A DNA stretch of 64,000 nucleotides, taken from positions 4,051,932 through 4,115,931 of the forward strand of contig NZ_MQWD01000001.1 in the NCBI RefSeq assembly GCF_002283365.1, given 5' to 3'. Below are positions 37,851 through 45,836 of this stretch, piece after piece. A program made the position numbers and the translations under genes. How positions within the stretch are numbered: the first letter of the stretch is position 1; each line of letters opens with the position of its first letter. The notes under the pieces are model-generated. The model did no database searches and was not told the DNA's origin. It saw nothing but the letters and a program-made list of their open reading frames with translations. The DNA is from Rubrivirga marina. GTDB lineage: Bacteria > Bacteroidota > Rhodothermia > Rhodothermales > Rubricoccaceae.

Positions 37851-38672
37851 ATGGCAGACACCCTCACCGCCGATCAGACTCCCGACACCATCGAGGACCG
37901 CGTCGAGGACGCCGAGTCCGGTCGGAAGCCGCGCCGCCGCGCCGGCGGCAACGCGCCGACGATGACGCTGACCGTCCGGGTCAAGCGGTTCAACCCGGAC
38001 ACCGACGAGCGCCCGCGTTGGGACGAGTACGAGGTCCCGGCCGAGGCCATGGACCGGGCGCTCGACCTGCTCCACTACGTGAAGTGGCACCTCGACGGGA
38101 CGCTCACCTTCCGGAAGAGCTGCGCCCACGGCATCTGCGGGTCCGACGCGATGAAGATCAACGGCGAGAACCAGCTCGCCTGCTCGGTCCTCGTCCAAGA
38201 CCTCGGGCTCAAGGACGGCGACACGGTCACGTTCGAGCCGCTCCCGGCGGCGCCGGTGCTCAAGGACCTCGTGATCGACCAGTCCCGGTTCTTCGACAAG
38301 TACCGGGCCGTCATGCCGTGGCTCATCAACGACGAGGCCGTCCCGGTCAAGGAGCGGACGCAGAGCCCGGAGCAGCACGCGATCATCGAGGACGCCACGA
38401 AGTGCATCATGTGCGGGGCCTGCACGCACTCGTGCCCGAGCACCTGGGCCGACCCCGACTACCTCGGTCCGGCCGCCATGCTCAAGGCCTACCGCTACGT
38501 CTTCGACAGCCGCGACACCGAGGCCGAGGAGCGGCTGAAGGTGGTCGACTCGAAGGACGGCCTGTGGAAGTGCTACACCATCTTCAACTGCGTCCAGGCG
38601 TGCCCGAAGGGGATCGACATCACGCGCTGGCTGTCGGCGCTGAAGCGGAAGGCCGTCACGACGCGGTACTAG
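37851..38672 (+). CDS. sdhB: Succinate dehydrogenase iron-sulfur subunit SdhB
   Basis: A 273-residue electron-transfer subunit. After a 30-residue charged N-terminal extension, the plant-type ferredoxin domain holds SCAHGICGSDAMKINGENQL plus the distal Cys for the 2Fe-2S cluster. The C-terminal domain has CIMCGACTHSCPS and CYTIFNCVQACPKGID, supplying the Cys for the 4Fe-4S and 3Fe-4S clusters. LKDLVIDQSRFFDKYRAVMP lies between the domains. All cluster ligands are present. It is the last gene of the sdh operon. The minus-strand transposase remnant overlaps its 3' end by about 17 bases. Confidence 0.95.
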   Translation: MADTLTADQTPDTIEDRVEDAESGRKPRRRAGGNAPTMTLTVRVKRFNPDTDERPRWDEYEVPAEAMDRALDLLHYVKWHLDGTLTFRKSCAHGICGSDAMKINGENQLACSVLVQDLGLKDGDTVTFEPLPAAPVLKDLVIDQSRFFDKYRAVMPWLINDEAVPVKERTQSPEQHAIIEDATKCIMCGACTHSCPSTWADPDYLGPAAMLKAYRYVFDSRDTEAEERLKVVDSKDGLWKCYTIFNCVQACPKGIDITRWLSALKRKAVTTRY

Positions 38673-39576
38673 CCCCGCCCTCTCCGCCTCGGTCTCCTCG
38701 TGGAGCCGCCGAGGCAGACGTTCTCCCACCCCGAATCCAGTTCGCCGCGTCGGACGCCGTGACCGTCGCCGCCGCCTCGGTGATCGCGGTGTCCGACACC
38801 TCCTCCGTCCGCGCGGCCAGTCCCCGTAGGTGGGACGTCAGCTTCGACCCCAGCTCCTCGATCGTGTTGTACTCGGGGCTGGACGGCGGCACGGAAAGCA
38901 CCTGGCGCCCCGCCGCCTCGATGCCCACCCGGACCTCCGGTCTGTGCACCGAGAGGGGGTCGAGCACGACCACCTGACCCGGCCGCAGCACGGGCACCAG
39001 CGCCTCGCGCACGACCGCGAGGAAGCGGGCCCTCGTCGTCCCCCCGCCGACCCGGCGGTCGAGCACGAGGAGGCCGTCGAGGGTCATCGTCCCCGTCAGC
39101 GTCGTGTTCTTCCCCCAGCCGCCCGGTGCGTAGCCGACCACGCGCGTCCCGCGTCGGGAGCGGCCGTGTTGCCGAGCCATCGCGACGTGCGAACCGGTCT
39201 CGTCGAGAAACACGAGCCGCCGCGCGTCGAGCGAGGGCCGACGGGCTGCGAACGCCTCACGTCCCTCGACCACGGCCGGGCGGACTCGCTGGTCGGCCCG
39301 GAGCGTCTTCTTTGAGCGTCACCCGGCCGCGACGAGGACCCCGTTGACCGTCGAGCGGGTGACTTCGACGCCGCACTCGGCCGCGGGCCGCTCCTGAAGT
39401 TCCTCGCGGGTGGCGTCGGACCCGTCGACCCGGGCCACGAGCGCGGCGCGGTCATCGTCGGACAGCTTGGCTGGTGCCCCACCCCAGTGGCCGACGGGCC
39501 CGGCCGTGCCGTGGGCGCGCCAGCGGTGGGAGCGCACGGCGGCACACGGGATCCAATCTGGGCAGTCTCTACCCAT
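38656..39576 (-). pseudogene. IS630-family transposase remnant (in-frame stop, mutated motif)
   Basis: Reading 39576 to 38656 in one frame gives an IS630/Tc1-like DDE transposase interrupted by a single TGA (39319-39321). Before the stop: LSDDDRAALVARVDGSDATR and STVNGVLVAAG (helix-turn-helix region, N-terminus truncated). After it: SKKTLRADQRVRP, RRLVFLDETGSHVAMARQHG with the first Asp, VVVLDPLSVHRPEVR with the second (normally DNLSxHK, here DPLSVHR), and PPSSPEYNTIEELGSKLTSH with the catalytic Glu. The nonsense codon, shortened N-terminus and altered motif mean it is inactive. Terminal inverted repeats could not be identified. Its end overlaps sdhB and a split dispersed palindrome, so the C-terminal ~25 residues are likely read-through. 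Confidence 0.8.
38684..38715. repeat. Split dispersed palindrome after sdhB
   Basis: CCGCCTCGG (38684-38692) and CCGAGGC (38709-38715) with the inner hairpin CTCCTCGTGGAG between them, 12 bases after the sdhB stop. Confidence 0.6.
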
Positions 39577-39704
39577 GCCGACTACGGGGCAGTGGGCCTA
39601 GCGTGGGGGCAGCCCCGACGAACTGCCATCAGAACTCGTGTGGTCGCACGATGAGATCGCCCGGATCAGCCGGGAGCTTACGCGTCCAGCCACCCCCACC
39701 CCTC

Positions 39705-42395
39705 ATGCACCGTACGTCGCGCCTCCTTCCCGCCCTTGTCCTCGCCGCCCTGCTGGCAGTCGTCGCCAACGCTCAGACGGCAGGCGACTGCGCCCTCGGC
39801 TCGGCCGACGCCACTCTTGACATTGGTGGCGTCCATGCGGCCCTCTACAACACGGGAGGCCTCTTTTGGCGAGATGCCGGCTATCAATACGAGGTCCCGG
39901 CCGGCAGCGGGATACATGCGATCTTCGCCTCCGGGCTCTGGATCGGCGGGCTCTATGACGGGAACGAAAACGACCTGCGGTTTGCTGGCGCCACCTACTC
40001 CGACAATGAGTTCTGGCCCGGCCCGCTCGGCGCGGACGCTGACATCAGCCCTAGCGATTGCGCTGCGTTCGACCGGTTCTGGACGGTCAACCGTCAGGAC
40101 ATCGTCGACTACAGGACGAGCGGCACCGCCACGCATGATCTCGTGACTTGGCCCATCGCGCAGGGCGCCCCGTTCTATGTCGACGCGAACGGAAATGACC
40201 AGCGCGACCCGAACGAACCGCGAGTCGAGCTTGACGTCGATGACCCGGGATACAGCAAGGCGATCGGGGGAGGCCGTCATATCGACCTTGAGGCCGGCGA
40301 GCGGCCGGACATCGTCGGCGACCAGGGGGTCTGGTGGGTCATGAATGATGCCGGCAACGCCCACGATTGGAGTGGCAAGACGCCGCTCGGGGTCGAGGTG
40401 CGTGTGCTGGCCTACACCTTCGACAGCTCCTCGCCGGACCTCACGACTCATACCTTCTACGAGTACACGGTCGTCAATCGGAGCGACACGCCGATCACCG
40501 AGACCCGAATCGGTATGTGGGTTGATCCTGACATCGGTAACCCCTCCGACGACTACGTCACCTCCGACCCCACGCGCGGGATGCTCATCGCCTACAATGG
40601 CGACGAGGACGACGAGTATTCGTCTGGCTACGGCGAAGACCCGCCCGCGCTTGGGATCGACATTCTCAGTGGCGCCGGCGCCGCCATGGGGTTAAATGGG
40701 GCAAGCCTAGCGGGGGCGCAAGACCGCGGCCGCGCGTCGTACCGCCTCATGCAGGGCCTCTGGACGGACGGGACCCCGATGACAACCGGCGGCGACGGCT
40801 ACAACCCTGGGAGCACTGACGTCACCTCGTGGATCTTCAATGGGGACCCCGTGACGTACTCGTTCTGGACCCAGGAGAACGTCGACGGCGAGGGCACCCG
40901 GGTCGAGCCGGGCGACCGCAGTGGTACGATCTCGACAGGCCCGCTGGTGCTCGCGCCAGGAGAGCCGGTTCGGTTCGACATCGCCATCCTGTTTGCCGGC
41001 GCCGGCCCGGCCGGGACCCGGTTGGCCTCGGTCCAGCGGCTCCGCGACATCAGCGACGCCGTCCAGGCGGCATATGACGCGGGCGGAGCGCGGGCGATCT
41101 CGGAGGCCCAGATCAACTACACCCCACCACCGGCCGTGCCCTCGGCCGCTCCCACGCTCCTCGCCCCGGCTGACGGCGCCGAATTCAACGACGACACGCC
41201 CGCCTCGGTCACCTTCGAGTGGACCGCCGCAGAAGGCGCCGACGCCTATCGTCTCACCTTCCCTTCTGGCGACTTCCACACGACCGGGACGTCTCTCACG
41301 ATCGCAGCCGAGGACCTGCCGGACGGCCTTCCCGTTACCTCGTGGTCGGTCATGCCGCTGAACTGGGGCGGCGAGGGCCCTGAGTCCGAGGTCCGCGAGT
41401 TCTCGTACCTGACGTATCGGCCGGACGTGCTCGCCCTCGCCAGCGGCGCCCCCGCATTCGTAGAGGTCACCGGCCCCGGGGGGGTGGATCCCTGTGGCGC
41501 AGACGCCGCTTCGACGGGCGGCTGCGACGAGGTCGGTGGAAACGCCATCTACTCGTCGTACAACGGGACGGCCGACTACGTCGGTTACCACGTCGGCGAT
41601 GGCCCCGAGGCCAGCCTCGGTGCGTTCGCCCCGAAGGACTACGAGATCCGGTTCACCGACGAGGGATCGTACGCGTACTACGGGTTCACGTCAGGCATTG
41701 CGATCGCGGTCCCGTTCGAGGTCTGGGACATCGGCCTCACGCCCCCGGGCGCAGACAACGACCCGTCCGACGACGTCCAGATGATCCCCCTCCTCTACGC
41801 CGACGGCGGCGTCGAGTGCGAGTTCGGGTACTTCGGGCCGACCCAGTTCGGGCTCGGCAACATCACGCAGCGGATCTACGCCTACTACCCGACGACGTCG
41901 TACGGCGACTGGGAGTCGGCGATCGAGCCGCTCGTGAGCGCGGACCCGAATGGGTGCCCGACGGACCCCGCCACAGCGGGCCCAGCTGGGCTCATCGACT
42001 TCGACCGCGGACGGCCGCTCCAGCGCTTCGTGATGGAGCAGACGGGCGTGGGGATCGACGAGCTCACGGGCACCGTCATCCGGTTCTACACCACCGATCC
42101 TGTCGTGGTCCCCGTCGAGCGCGGCCCAAACGCCATGGGCCTTTCTCTTGCAGTCCACCCAAACCCGATCAGCAGGGCGGCCTCGGTCCCGTTCGGGCTG
42201 GCGGCGCCCGGCGACGTCAGGCTCCGCGTGGTCGACGTGCTCGGCCGCGAGGTTGCCGTACTCGCTGACGGGGCCCACGCGGCCGGCGAGCACCGCGCAG
42301 CGCTGGACGCGTCGCGGCTGGCAACTGGCGTCTACGTCGTCGTGCTCGACGCCGACGGGCGTCGAGCGACCCGAACGATCACGGTCGTGCGGTAG
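39705..42395 (+). CDS. Large secreted protein with T9SS C-terminal sorting domain
   Basis: An 896-residue exported protein. The ATG at 39705 gives the signal peptide MHRTSRLLPALVLAALLAVV. The long N-terminal region (about 25-470) includes LYNTGGLFWRDAGYQYEVPA and GIHAIFASGLWIGGLYDGNE, blocks found in large Bacteroidota/Rhodothermota surface proteins of unknown role. A fibronectin type III-like module lies at about 480-575 (APTLLAPADGAEFNDDTPAS, FEWTAAEGADAYRL). Residues 800-896 form the T9SS type A domain (HPNPISRAASVPF, VVDVLGREVAVL, LATGVYVVVLDADGRRATRT). Its composition is slightly less G+C-rich than its neighbours, and it follows an IS remnant, which may indicate acquisition. Function of the cargo is unknown. 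Confidence 0.8.
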   Translation: MHRTSRLLPALVLAALLAVVANAQTAGDCALGSADATLDIGGVHAALYNTGGLFWRDAGYQYEVPAGSGIHAIFASGLWIGGLYDGNENDLRFAGATYSDNEFWPGPLGADADISPSDCAAFDRFWTVNRQDIVDYRTSGTATHDLVTWPIAQGAPFYVDANGNDQRDPNEPRVELDVDDPGYSKAIGGGRHIDLEAGERPDIVGDQGVWWVMNDAGNAHDWSGKTPLGVEVRVLAYTFDSSSPDLTTHTFYEYTVVNRSDTPITETRIGMWVDPDIGNPSDDYVTSDPTRGMLIAYNGDEDDEYSSGYGEDPPALGIDILSGAGAAMGLNGASLAGAQDRGRASYRLMQGLWTDGTPMTTGGDGYNPGSTDVTSWIFNGDPVTYSFWTQENVDGEGTRVEPGDRSGTISTGPLVLAPGEPVRFDIAILFAGAGPAGTRLASVQRLRDISDAVQAAYDAGGARAISEAQINYTPPPAVPSAAPTLLAPADGAEFNDDTPASVTFEWTAAEGADAYRLTFPSGDFHTTGTSLTIAAEDLPDGLPVTSWSVMPLNWGGEGPESEVREFSYLTYRPDVLALASGAPAFVEVTGPGGVDPCGADAASTGGCDEVGGNAIYSSYNGTADYVGYHVGDGPEASLGAFAPKDYEIRFTDEGSYAYYGFTSGIAIAVPFEVWDIGLTPPGADNDPSDDVQMIPLLYADGGVECEFGYFGPTQFGLGNITQRIYAYYPTTSYGDWESAIEPLVSADPNGCPTDPATAGPAGLIDFDRGRPLQRFVMEQTGVGIDELTGTVIRFYTTDPVVVPVERGPNAMGLSLAVHPNPISRAASVPFGLAAPGDVRLRVVDVLGREVAVLADGAHAAGEHRAALDASRLATGVYVVVLDADGRRATRTITVVR

Positions 42396-42439
42396 CCTTT
42401 CCCGCTTCTGTGTCTCTTCGAAGCGAGCGGGACACTCCC

Positions 42440-42470
42440 GCGCCCCGCTCGGAATGGCCGAGCGGGGCGC
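42440..42470 (+). terminator. Strong hairpin after the large T9SS cargo gene
   Basis: GCGCCCCGCTCGG (42440-42452) and CCGAGCGGGGCGC (42458-42470) form a perfect 13-bp stem with a 5-base loop, 45 bases beyond the stop. There is no T-tract. Confidence 0.6.
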
Positions 42471-42505
42471 GCTGCGTCTGTGACAGGTCTCGCGACAACG
42501 TCGCG

Positions 42506-42513
42506 TACCCTGG
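42506..42513 (+). promoter_or_regulatory. Possible -7 box TACCCTGG
   Basis: TACCCTGG lies 18 bases ahead of the ATG at 42532, at the spacing typical of the window's -7-like boxes. The match to TAnnTTTG is partial. Confidence 0.3.
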
Positions 42514-42531
42514 ACGCACTCTCCTCGACCC

Positions 42532-43023
42532 ATGCGCCCTTTCCTGCTCCTCCTCGCCCTCTCCCTTCTTCCCGTCGCAGACGGAACCGCCTCCGTCATG
42601 ATCGATGGCGATCCCGCGGCCTCGTTCGACGACGGCCATGCCTACGTCCTCGCCCTCGACGGCTTCGGCGTGTTCGCGCTCGCCACGGCCCCGCTCGACG
42701 GCGGGTCGTGGGCCGTCCCCGACGACACGCCGTTCGCCTACGTCGAGGTGCGTGTGTTCGGCGGGATCCACGAGGGCGAGGTCGCCCTCGGCGACGGCGC
42801 CTCCGTCGTCCCGATGCGCTGGGGGCCGGGGGGCACGCAGGTCGAGGACGCCCCAGCCTACGTCGATTCGGAGGGCACGCTGGCGTTCGCGTCCGTCACC
42901 GACAGCCTCGTGACCGGGACGATGGCCGGCACGCTCACGCGATTTGACGCGGACGGCACCGAGACGCGGGCGCCGTTCGACGCCTCGTTCCGCGCCGTCC
43001 CCGGGCAAATCCCTCCGCCCTAG
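42532..43023 (+). CDS. Exported protein of unknown function
   Basis: A 163-residue protein with a signal peptide (MRPFLLLLALSLLPVADG). The mature part is beta-rich and acidic: VMIDGDPAASFDDGHAYVLA, PFAYVEVRVFGGIHEGEVAL and GTMAGTLTRFDADG. No lipobox and no sorting domain are present, so it is probably periplasmic. The final residues are Pro-rich (PGQIPPP). I do not recognise a family. It ends just upstream of the candidate small RNA. Confidence 0.65.
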   Translation: MRPFLLLLALSLLPVADGTASVMIDGDPAASFDDGHAYVLALDGFGVFALATAPLDGGSWAVPDDTPFAYVEVRVFGGIHEGEVALGDGASVVPMRWGPGGTQVEDAPAYVDSEGTLAFASVTDSLVTGTMAGTLTRFDADGTETRAPFDASFRAVPGQIPPP

Positions 43024-43078
43024 CGCAGTGTCGGCCCGCCTCGGTTACGGGCTGGGCACGAACGCCGCCGCTCGTCCG

Positions 43079-43086
43079 TACCTTGC
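43079..43086 (+). promoter_or_regulatory. Possible -7 box TACCTTGC for a small RNA
   Basis: TACCTTGC lies 56 bases after the stop at 43023 and just upstream of an 87-base interval that ends in a strong intrinsic terminator. No gene start follows on this strand. Confidence 0.4.
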
Positions 43087-43092
43087 AGTAGC

Positions 43093-43179
43093 ACTCGGCC
43101 CCGCCGGGTGACTCTATAAACAGGGACCTCCCTGCTTGCCAGCCCGTCCGACCCTAACCGGTCGGGCGGGTTGTTTTTT
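43093..43179 (+). ncRNA. Candidate small RNA in a convergent gap
   Basis: Between two convergent genes, a -7-like box (43079-43086) is followed by about 87 bases ending at a textbook intrinsic terminator (43143-43179). The body contains GGCCCCGCCGGG, the A+T-richer single-stranded-looking GACTCTATAAAC, and the small hairpin CAGGGACCTCCCTG (43121-43134). No reading frame of note crosses it, and the preceding gene's stop lies 120 bases before the terminator. It does not match tRNA, tmRNA, 6S or SRP RNA patterns that I can recall. It could instead be the 3' UTR of the upstream gene. The start position is estimated. Confidence 0.4.
43143..43179 (+). terminator. Intrinsic terminator
   Basis: CCCGTCCGACC (43143-43153) pairs with GGTCGGGCGGG (43160-43170), an 11-bp stem with one G-U pair and a 6-base loop, followed by TTGTTTTTT. 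It is one of only two classical stem-plus-T-run terminators in the window. Confidence 0.88.
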
Positions 43180-43199
43180 GGGGGCCGCGGCCGACTCCC

Positions 43200-43221
43200 C
43201 CGGCCTCGGGCACGAGGCGGG
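43200..43221. repeat. Dispersed palindrome, degenerate copy
   Basis: CCGGCCTCGGGCACGAGGCGGG retains GCCTCG/CGAGGC arms, immediately before the transglycosylase stop (43227) on the opposing strand. Confidence 0.6.
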
Positions 43222-43226
43222 CGGGT

Positions 43227-44228
43227 TCAGGCCTCGCGCGCGCCCATCGCCTCGGCGACGGCGAGGAAACGGGGGACGTACTCCGCGGTCTCGCGCGGGA
43301 GCGCGTCGCGGACGTCCCAGAACGTCGGCTCGCGGCCGAGTTTGTCGCGGGCCTCGCGCACGATCCGCTCGACACGCCCGACCCCGCAGTTGTAGGCCGC
43401 CAGCGCGAGGTGCCAGTCGCCGTCGAAGCGACCGCCGAGCCAGCGGAGATAACGCGCGGCGGCGTCCGTCGAAGGGCCCGTCTCGAAGACGGACAGCGAG
43501 TCGAGGCCGTAGTCGGCGGCCGTCTCGGGCATGAACTGCCACAGGCCCCGCGCGCCCGCCCAGCTCTCGGCGCGCGGGTTCAGGGCGCTCTCGATGACGG
43601 CGACGTACTGGAGGTCCTCGGGCACGCCGCGGCGGGCCAGCGTATGGCGGATCTGGCGGAGGAGCGAGCGGTTGCGACGGACGGAGCGCGTGAGACGGCC
43701 CGCGGCGCCGCGCTGGCGCTCGACCTCGGCGGCGGCCTCGGCGGGGTAGAACAGCCACGCGGGGCCGGCGGCGCGCTCGGCCTCGGCCCGCTCGGCAGCC
43801 ACGACGGCCGGGTCGCGGAGGGTGGGGGCGTAGTTGGGGCCGAGGGCGGCGAGGGCTGGGCCGCGGAGGGCGGCCCACTCGGCGGGCGCGAGGGCGCCGT
43901 CGGCGACGGGCCCGTGGTGGGCCTCGTACGCCGCCTGCGCCCGGAGCGCGAGGGCGCGGAGCGAGATCGCGGCGGCCGGGTCGGACGAGAGGGCCTCGAC
44001 CGCGCGGACCGCCTCGTCGGCGAGGCCGGCCGCCACGGAGGGGTCGGCTTCGGACTCGGCCGCCTCGACGGCCTGACGGGCGCGGACGACGGCGCGGGCC
44101 CAGGCCAGCGGGTCGTCGGGGGACGCCGTTTCCGTCGAGTCGCCGACGGCCGCGGTGCGGGCGCTGGCAGACGGCCCGAGGAGGGCGAGGACGGACAGAG
44201 CGGCGATGGCGGCGCGGAGCGTCGGCAT
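43227..44228 (-). CDS. Lytic transglycosylase with SLT domain (MltD-like)
   Basis: A 333-residue exported enzyme that cleaves the glycan strand of peptidoglycan. A signal peptide ([20 protein letters not shown]) is followed by an Ala-rich helical region (about 40-180). The SLT domain (about 195-325) contains [20 protein letters not shown] with the catalytic Glu in the IES motif, [19 protein letters not shown] (the GLWQFMP block) and [17 protein letters not shown] (the AYNxG block). [16 protein letters not shown] closes the domain. No LysM repeats follow, in contrast to E. coli MltD, so cell-wall targeting must come from the helical region. It is divergent from the REC-cyclase gene. Confidence 0.88.
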   Translation of the reverse strand: MPTLRAAIAALSVLALLGPSASARTAAVGDSTETASPDDPLAWARAVVRARQAVEAAESEADPSVAAGLADEAVRAVEALSSDPAAAISLRALALRAQAAYEAHHGPVADGALAPAEWAALRGPALAALGPNYAPTLRDPAVVAAERAEAERAAGPAWLFYPAEAAAEVERQRGAAGRLTRSVRRNRSLLRQIRHTLARRGVPEDLQYVAVIESALNPRAESWAGARGLWQFMPETAADYGLDSLSVFETGPSTDAAARYLRWLGGRFDGDWHLALAAYNCGVGRVERIVREARDKLGREPTFWDVRDALPRETAEYVPRFLAVAEAMGAREA

Positions 44229-44379
44229 TCGGTGTGGTGGGATCGCGGGAGGAGAACCCCGGGGCGGGGGCCGTCCGTATCTCGGTGCGGCGCGCCGGCC
44301 GAGGTTTCACCGAGTCCGTGCGGGAATCCAAAGGTACCGGACACTCGCGGGGCCGTGGGGCGTACGGTCCGTCCGCCGC

Positions 44380-44387
44380 TACTTTCG
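44380..44387 (+). promoter_or_regulatory. Possible -7 box TACTTTCG for the REC-cyclase/kinase operon
   Basis: TACTTTCG lies 33 bases ahead of the ATG at 44421, in the divergent gap with the transglycosylase. Confidence 0.45.
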
Positions 44388-44420
44388 AGCCGCCCGCAGG
44401 CCAGTCCCCCCCTTCCGTCC

Positions 44421-45836
44421 ATGTCCGAGGTCCCTCCTTCCGAGGCCATCAAGATTCTGTTCGTCGACGACGAGCCAGACCTGGTCCCGCTGATCCGGCA
44501 GAAGTTCCGGTCGCAGGTCCGGTCCGGAGAGGTCGCCCTCGTGTTCGCATCCGACGGCGTCGAGGCCCTGGAGCACCTCCAGGAGGACTCCGACATCGAG
44601 GTCGTCGTGACCGACATCAACATGCCGCGGATGGACGGGCTGACGCTCCTCGGCGAGCTCAGCGACCTCGGCCGCCGCACGCGGGCCGTCGTGGTCACGG
44701 CCTACGGCGACATGGAGAACATCCGGACGGCCATGAACAAGGGCGCGTTCGACTTCCTGACGAAGCCGATCGACATGGACGACCTCCAGATCACGCTCGC
44801 CCAGGCCCGCGAGGCCGTCGAGCGCGACCGCGAGGCCGACCGCGTCCGCCGGACCATCACGCGGTATCTCTCGGACAAGATCGCCCGGGCCGTCCTCGCC
44901 GACCCCAGCGCCACCGGGTCGAGCGAGAAGCGCGAGGTGTCCGTCCTGATGTCCGACATCTCTGGGTTCAGCCAGCTCGCCGAGCGCCTGGAGCCGGAGC
45001 GGGTCGTCGAGCTCCTCAACGTCTACCTCGGCGCCATGACCGAGGTGGTCGACGACCACGAGGGGGCCATCGACGAGTTCATCGGCGACGCCGTCCTCGT
45101 CATCTTCGGCGCGCCGCTCGAGATGGACGACCACGCGACGCGCGCGACGGCCTGCGCCGTGGCGATGCAGACCCGGATGGGCGCCGTCAACGACGAGCTC
45201 CGGTCCCGTGGCCTGCCCGCCCTCGAGATGACGGCGGCCGTCAACTCGGGCGAGGTCGTCGTCGGGACGATCGGGTCGGAGAAGCGGGCCAAGTACGGGG
45301 TCGTGGGAAGCGCCGTGAACCTGACGGCGCGGATCCAGACGCTGGCCGTCCCGGGGGAGGTGCTCATCTCGGACCCGACGTACCAAGCGGCCGGTGGCGA
45401 GAGCGGCCCGCTCAAGCTGGAGGGCACGCGGCGCGTGTCGCTGAAGGGGTTCGCCGAGCCCATCGCCATCCACAGCGTCGAACGCGTCGAGGGCGAGCAC
45501 GGCGGCGCCGTCCCCCACGACGAGGACGCCCTCGCGCCGCTCGACGACCCGCTTCCGTTCGACCTCGCGGTCCTCGACGGCAAGGAGATCACGAACGCCG
45601 ACCACGCCGGCGAGGTCGTCGCCCTCTCGCAGACCGGCGCCCGCGCGCGCATCGGGACCGACATCGACGCCCGCACCGACGTCCGCCTGACGTTCGCGCT
45701 CGAGAGCGGCCCCGCCACGCTGTACGCGAAGGTCCTGGACGTGGTCGACAGTGGGGACGGCAACTGCGAGGCCCACCTCCGGTTCTCGTCCGTCCCGCCG
45801 GCGGCGACGGAGGCCTTCGCTCGGATCCTGTCGTGA
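44421..45836 (+). CDS. Response regulator with class III nucleotidyl cyclase output and PilZ-like tail
   Basis: A 471-residue signalling protein. The receiver domain (10-130) has the acidic pair in [11 protein letters not shown] (D16, D17), the phospho-acceptor D65 in [13 protein letters not shown], Thr in VVVTAYGD and Lys in FLTKPID. A short coiled linker leads to a class III cyclase domain (about 165-350): [20 protein letters not shown] and [15 protein letters not shown] provide the two metal-binding Asp, and [19 protein letters not shown] the substrate region. The position that is usually Asp in adenylate cyclases is Ser, so ATP or GTP preference cannot be inferred. The last 100 residues ([20 protein letters not shown]) resemble a PilZ-like beta barrel. 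It overlaps the kinase gene by four bases (GTGA). Confidence 0.88.
   Translation: MSEVPPSEAIKILFVDDEPDLVPLIRQKFRSQVRSGEVALVFASDGVEALEHLQEDSDIEVVVTDINMPRMDGLTLLGELSDLGRRTRAVVVTAYGDMENIRTAMNKGAFDFLTKPIDMDDLQITLAQAREAVERDREADRVRRTITRYLSDKIARAVLADPSATGSSEKREVSVLMSDISGFSQLAERLEPERVVELLNVYLGAMTEVVDDHEGAIDEFIGDAVLVIFGAPLEMDDHATRATACAVAMQTRMGAVNDELRSRGLPALEMTAAVNSGEVVVGTIGSEKRAKYGVVGSAVNLTARIQTLAVPGEVLISDPTYQAAGGESGPLKLEGTRRVSLKGFAEPIAIHSVERVEGEHGGAVPHDEDALAPLDDPLPFDLAVLDGKEITNADHAGEVVALSQTGARARIGTDIDARTDVRLTFALESGPATLYAKVLDVVDSGDGNCEAHLRFSSVPPAATEAFARILS

Noticed and set aside
43024..43142. A tRNA or other known structured RNA
   Set aside because: No cloverleaf, CCA end or T-loop sequence is present, and known 6S, SRP and tmRNA signatures are missing.
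44234..45832. An upstream continuation of the kinase frame suggesting a 1704-residue fusion
   Set aside because: That part is the out-of-frame shadow of the receiver-cyclase gene. The GTG at 45833 followed by a signal peptide is the true start.
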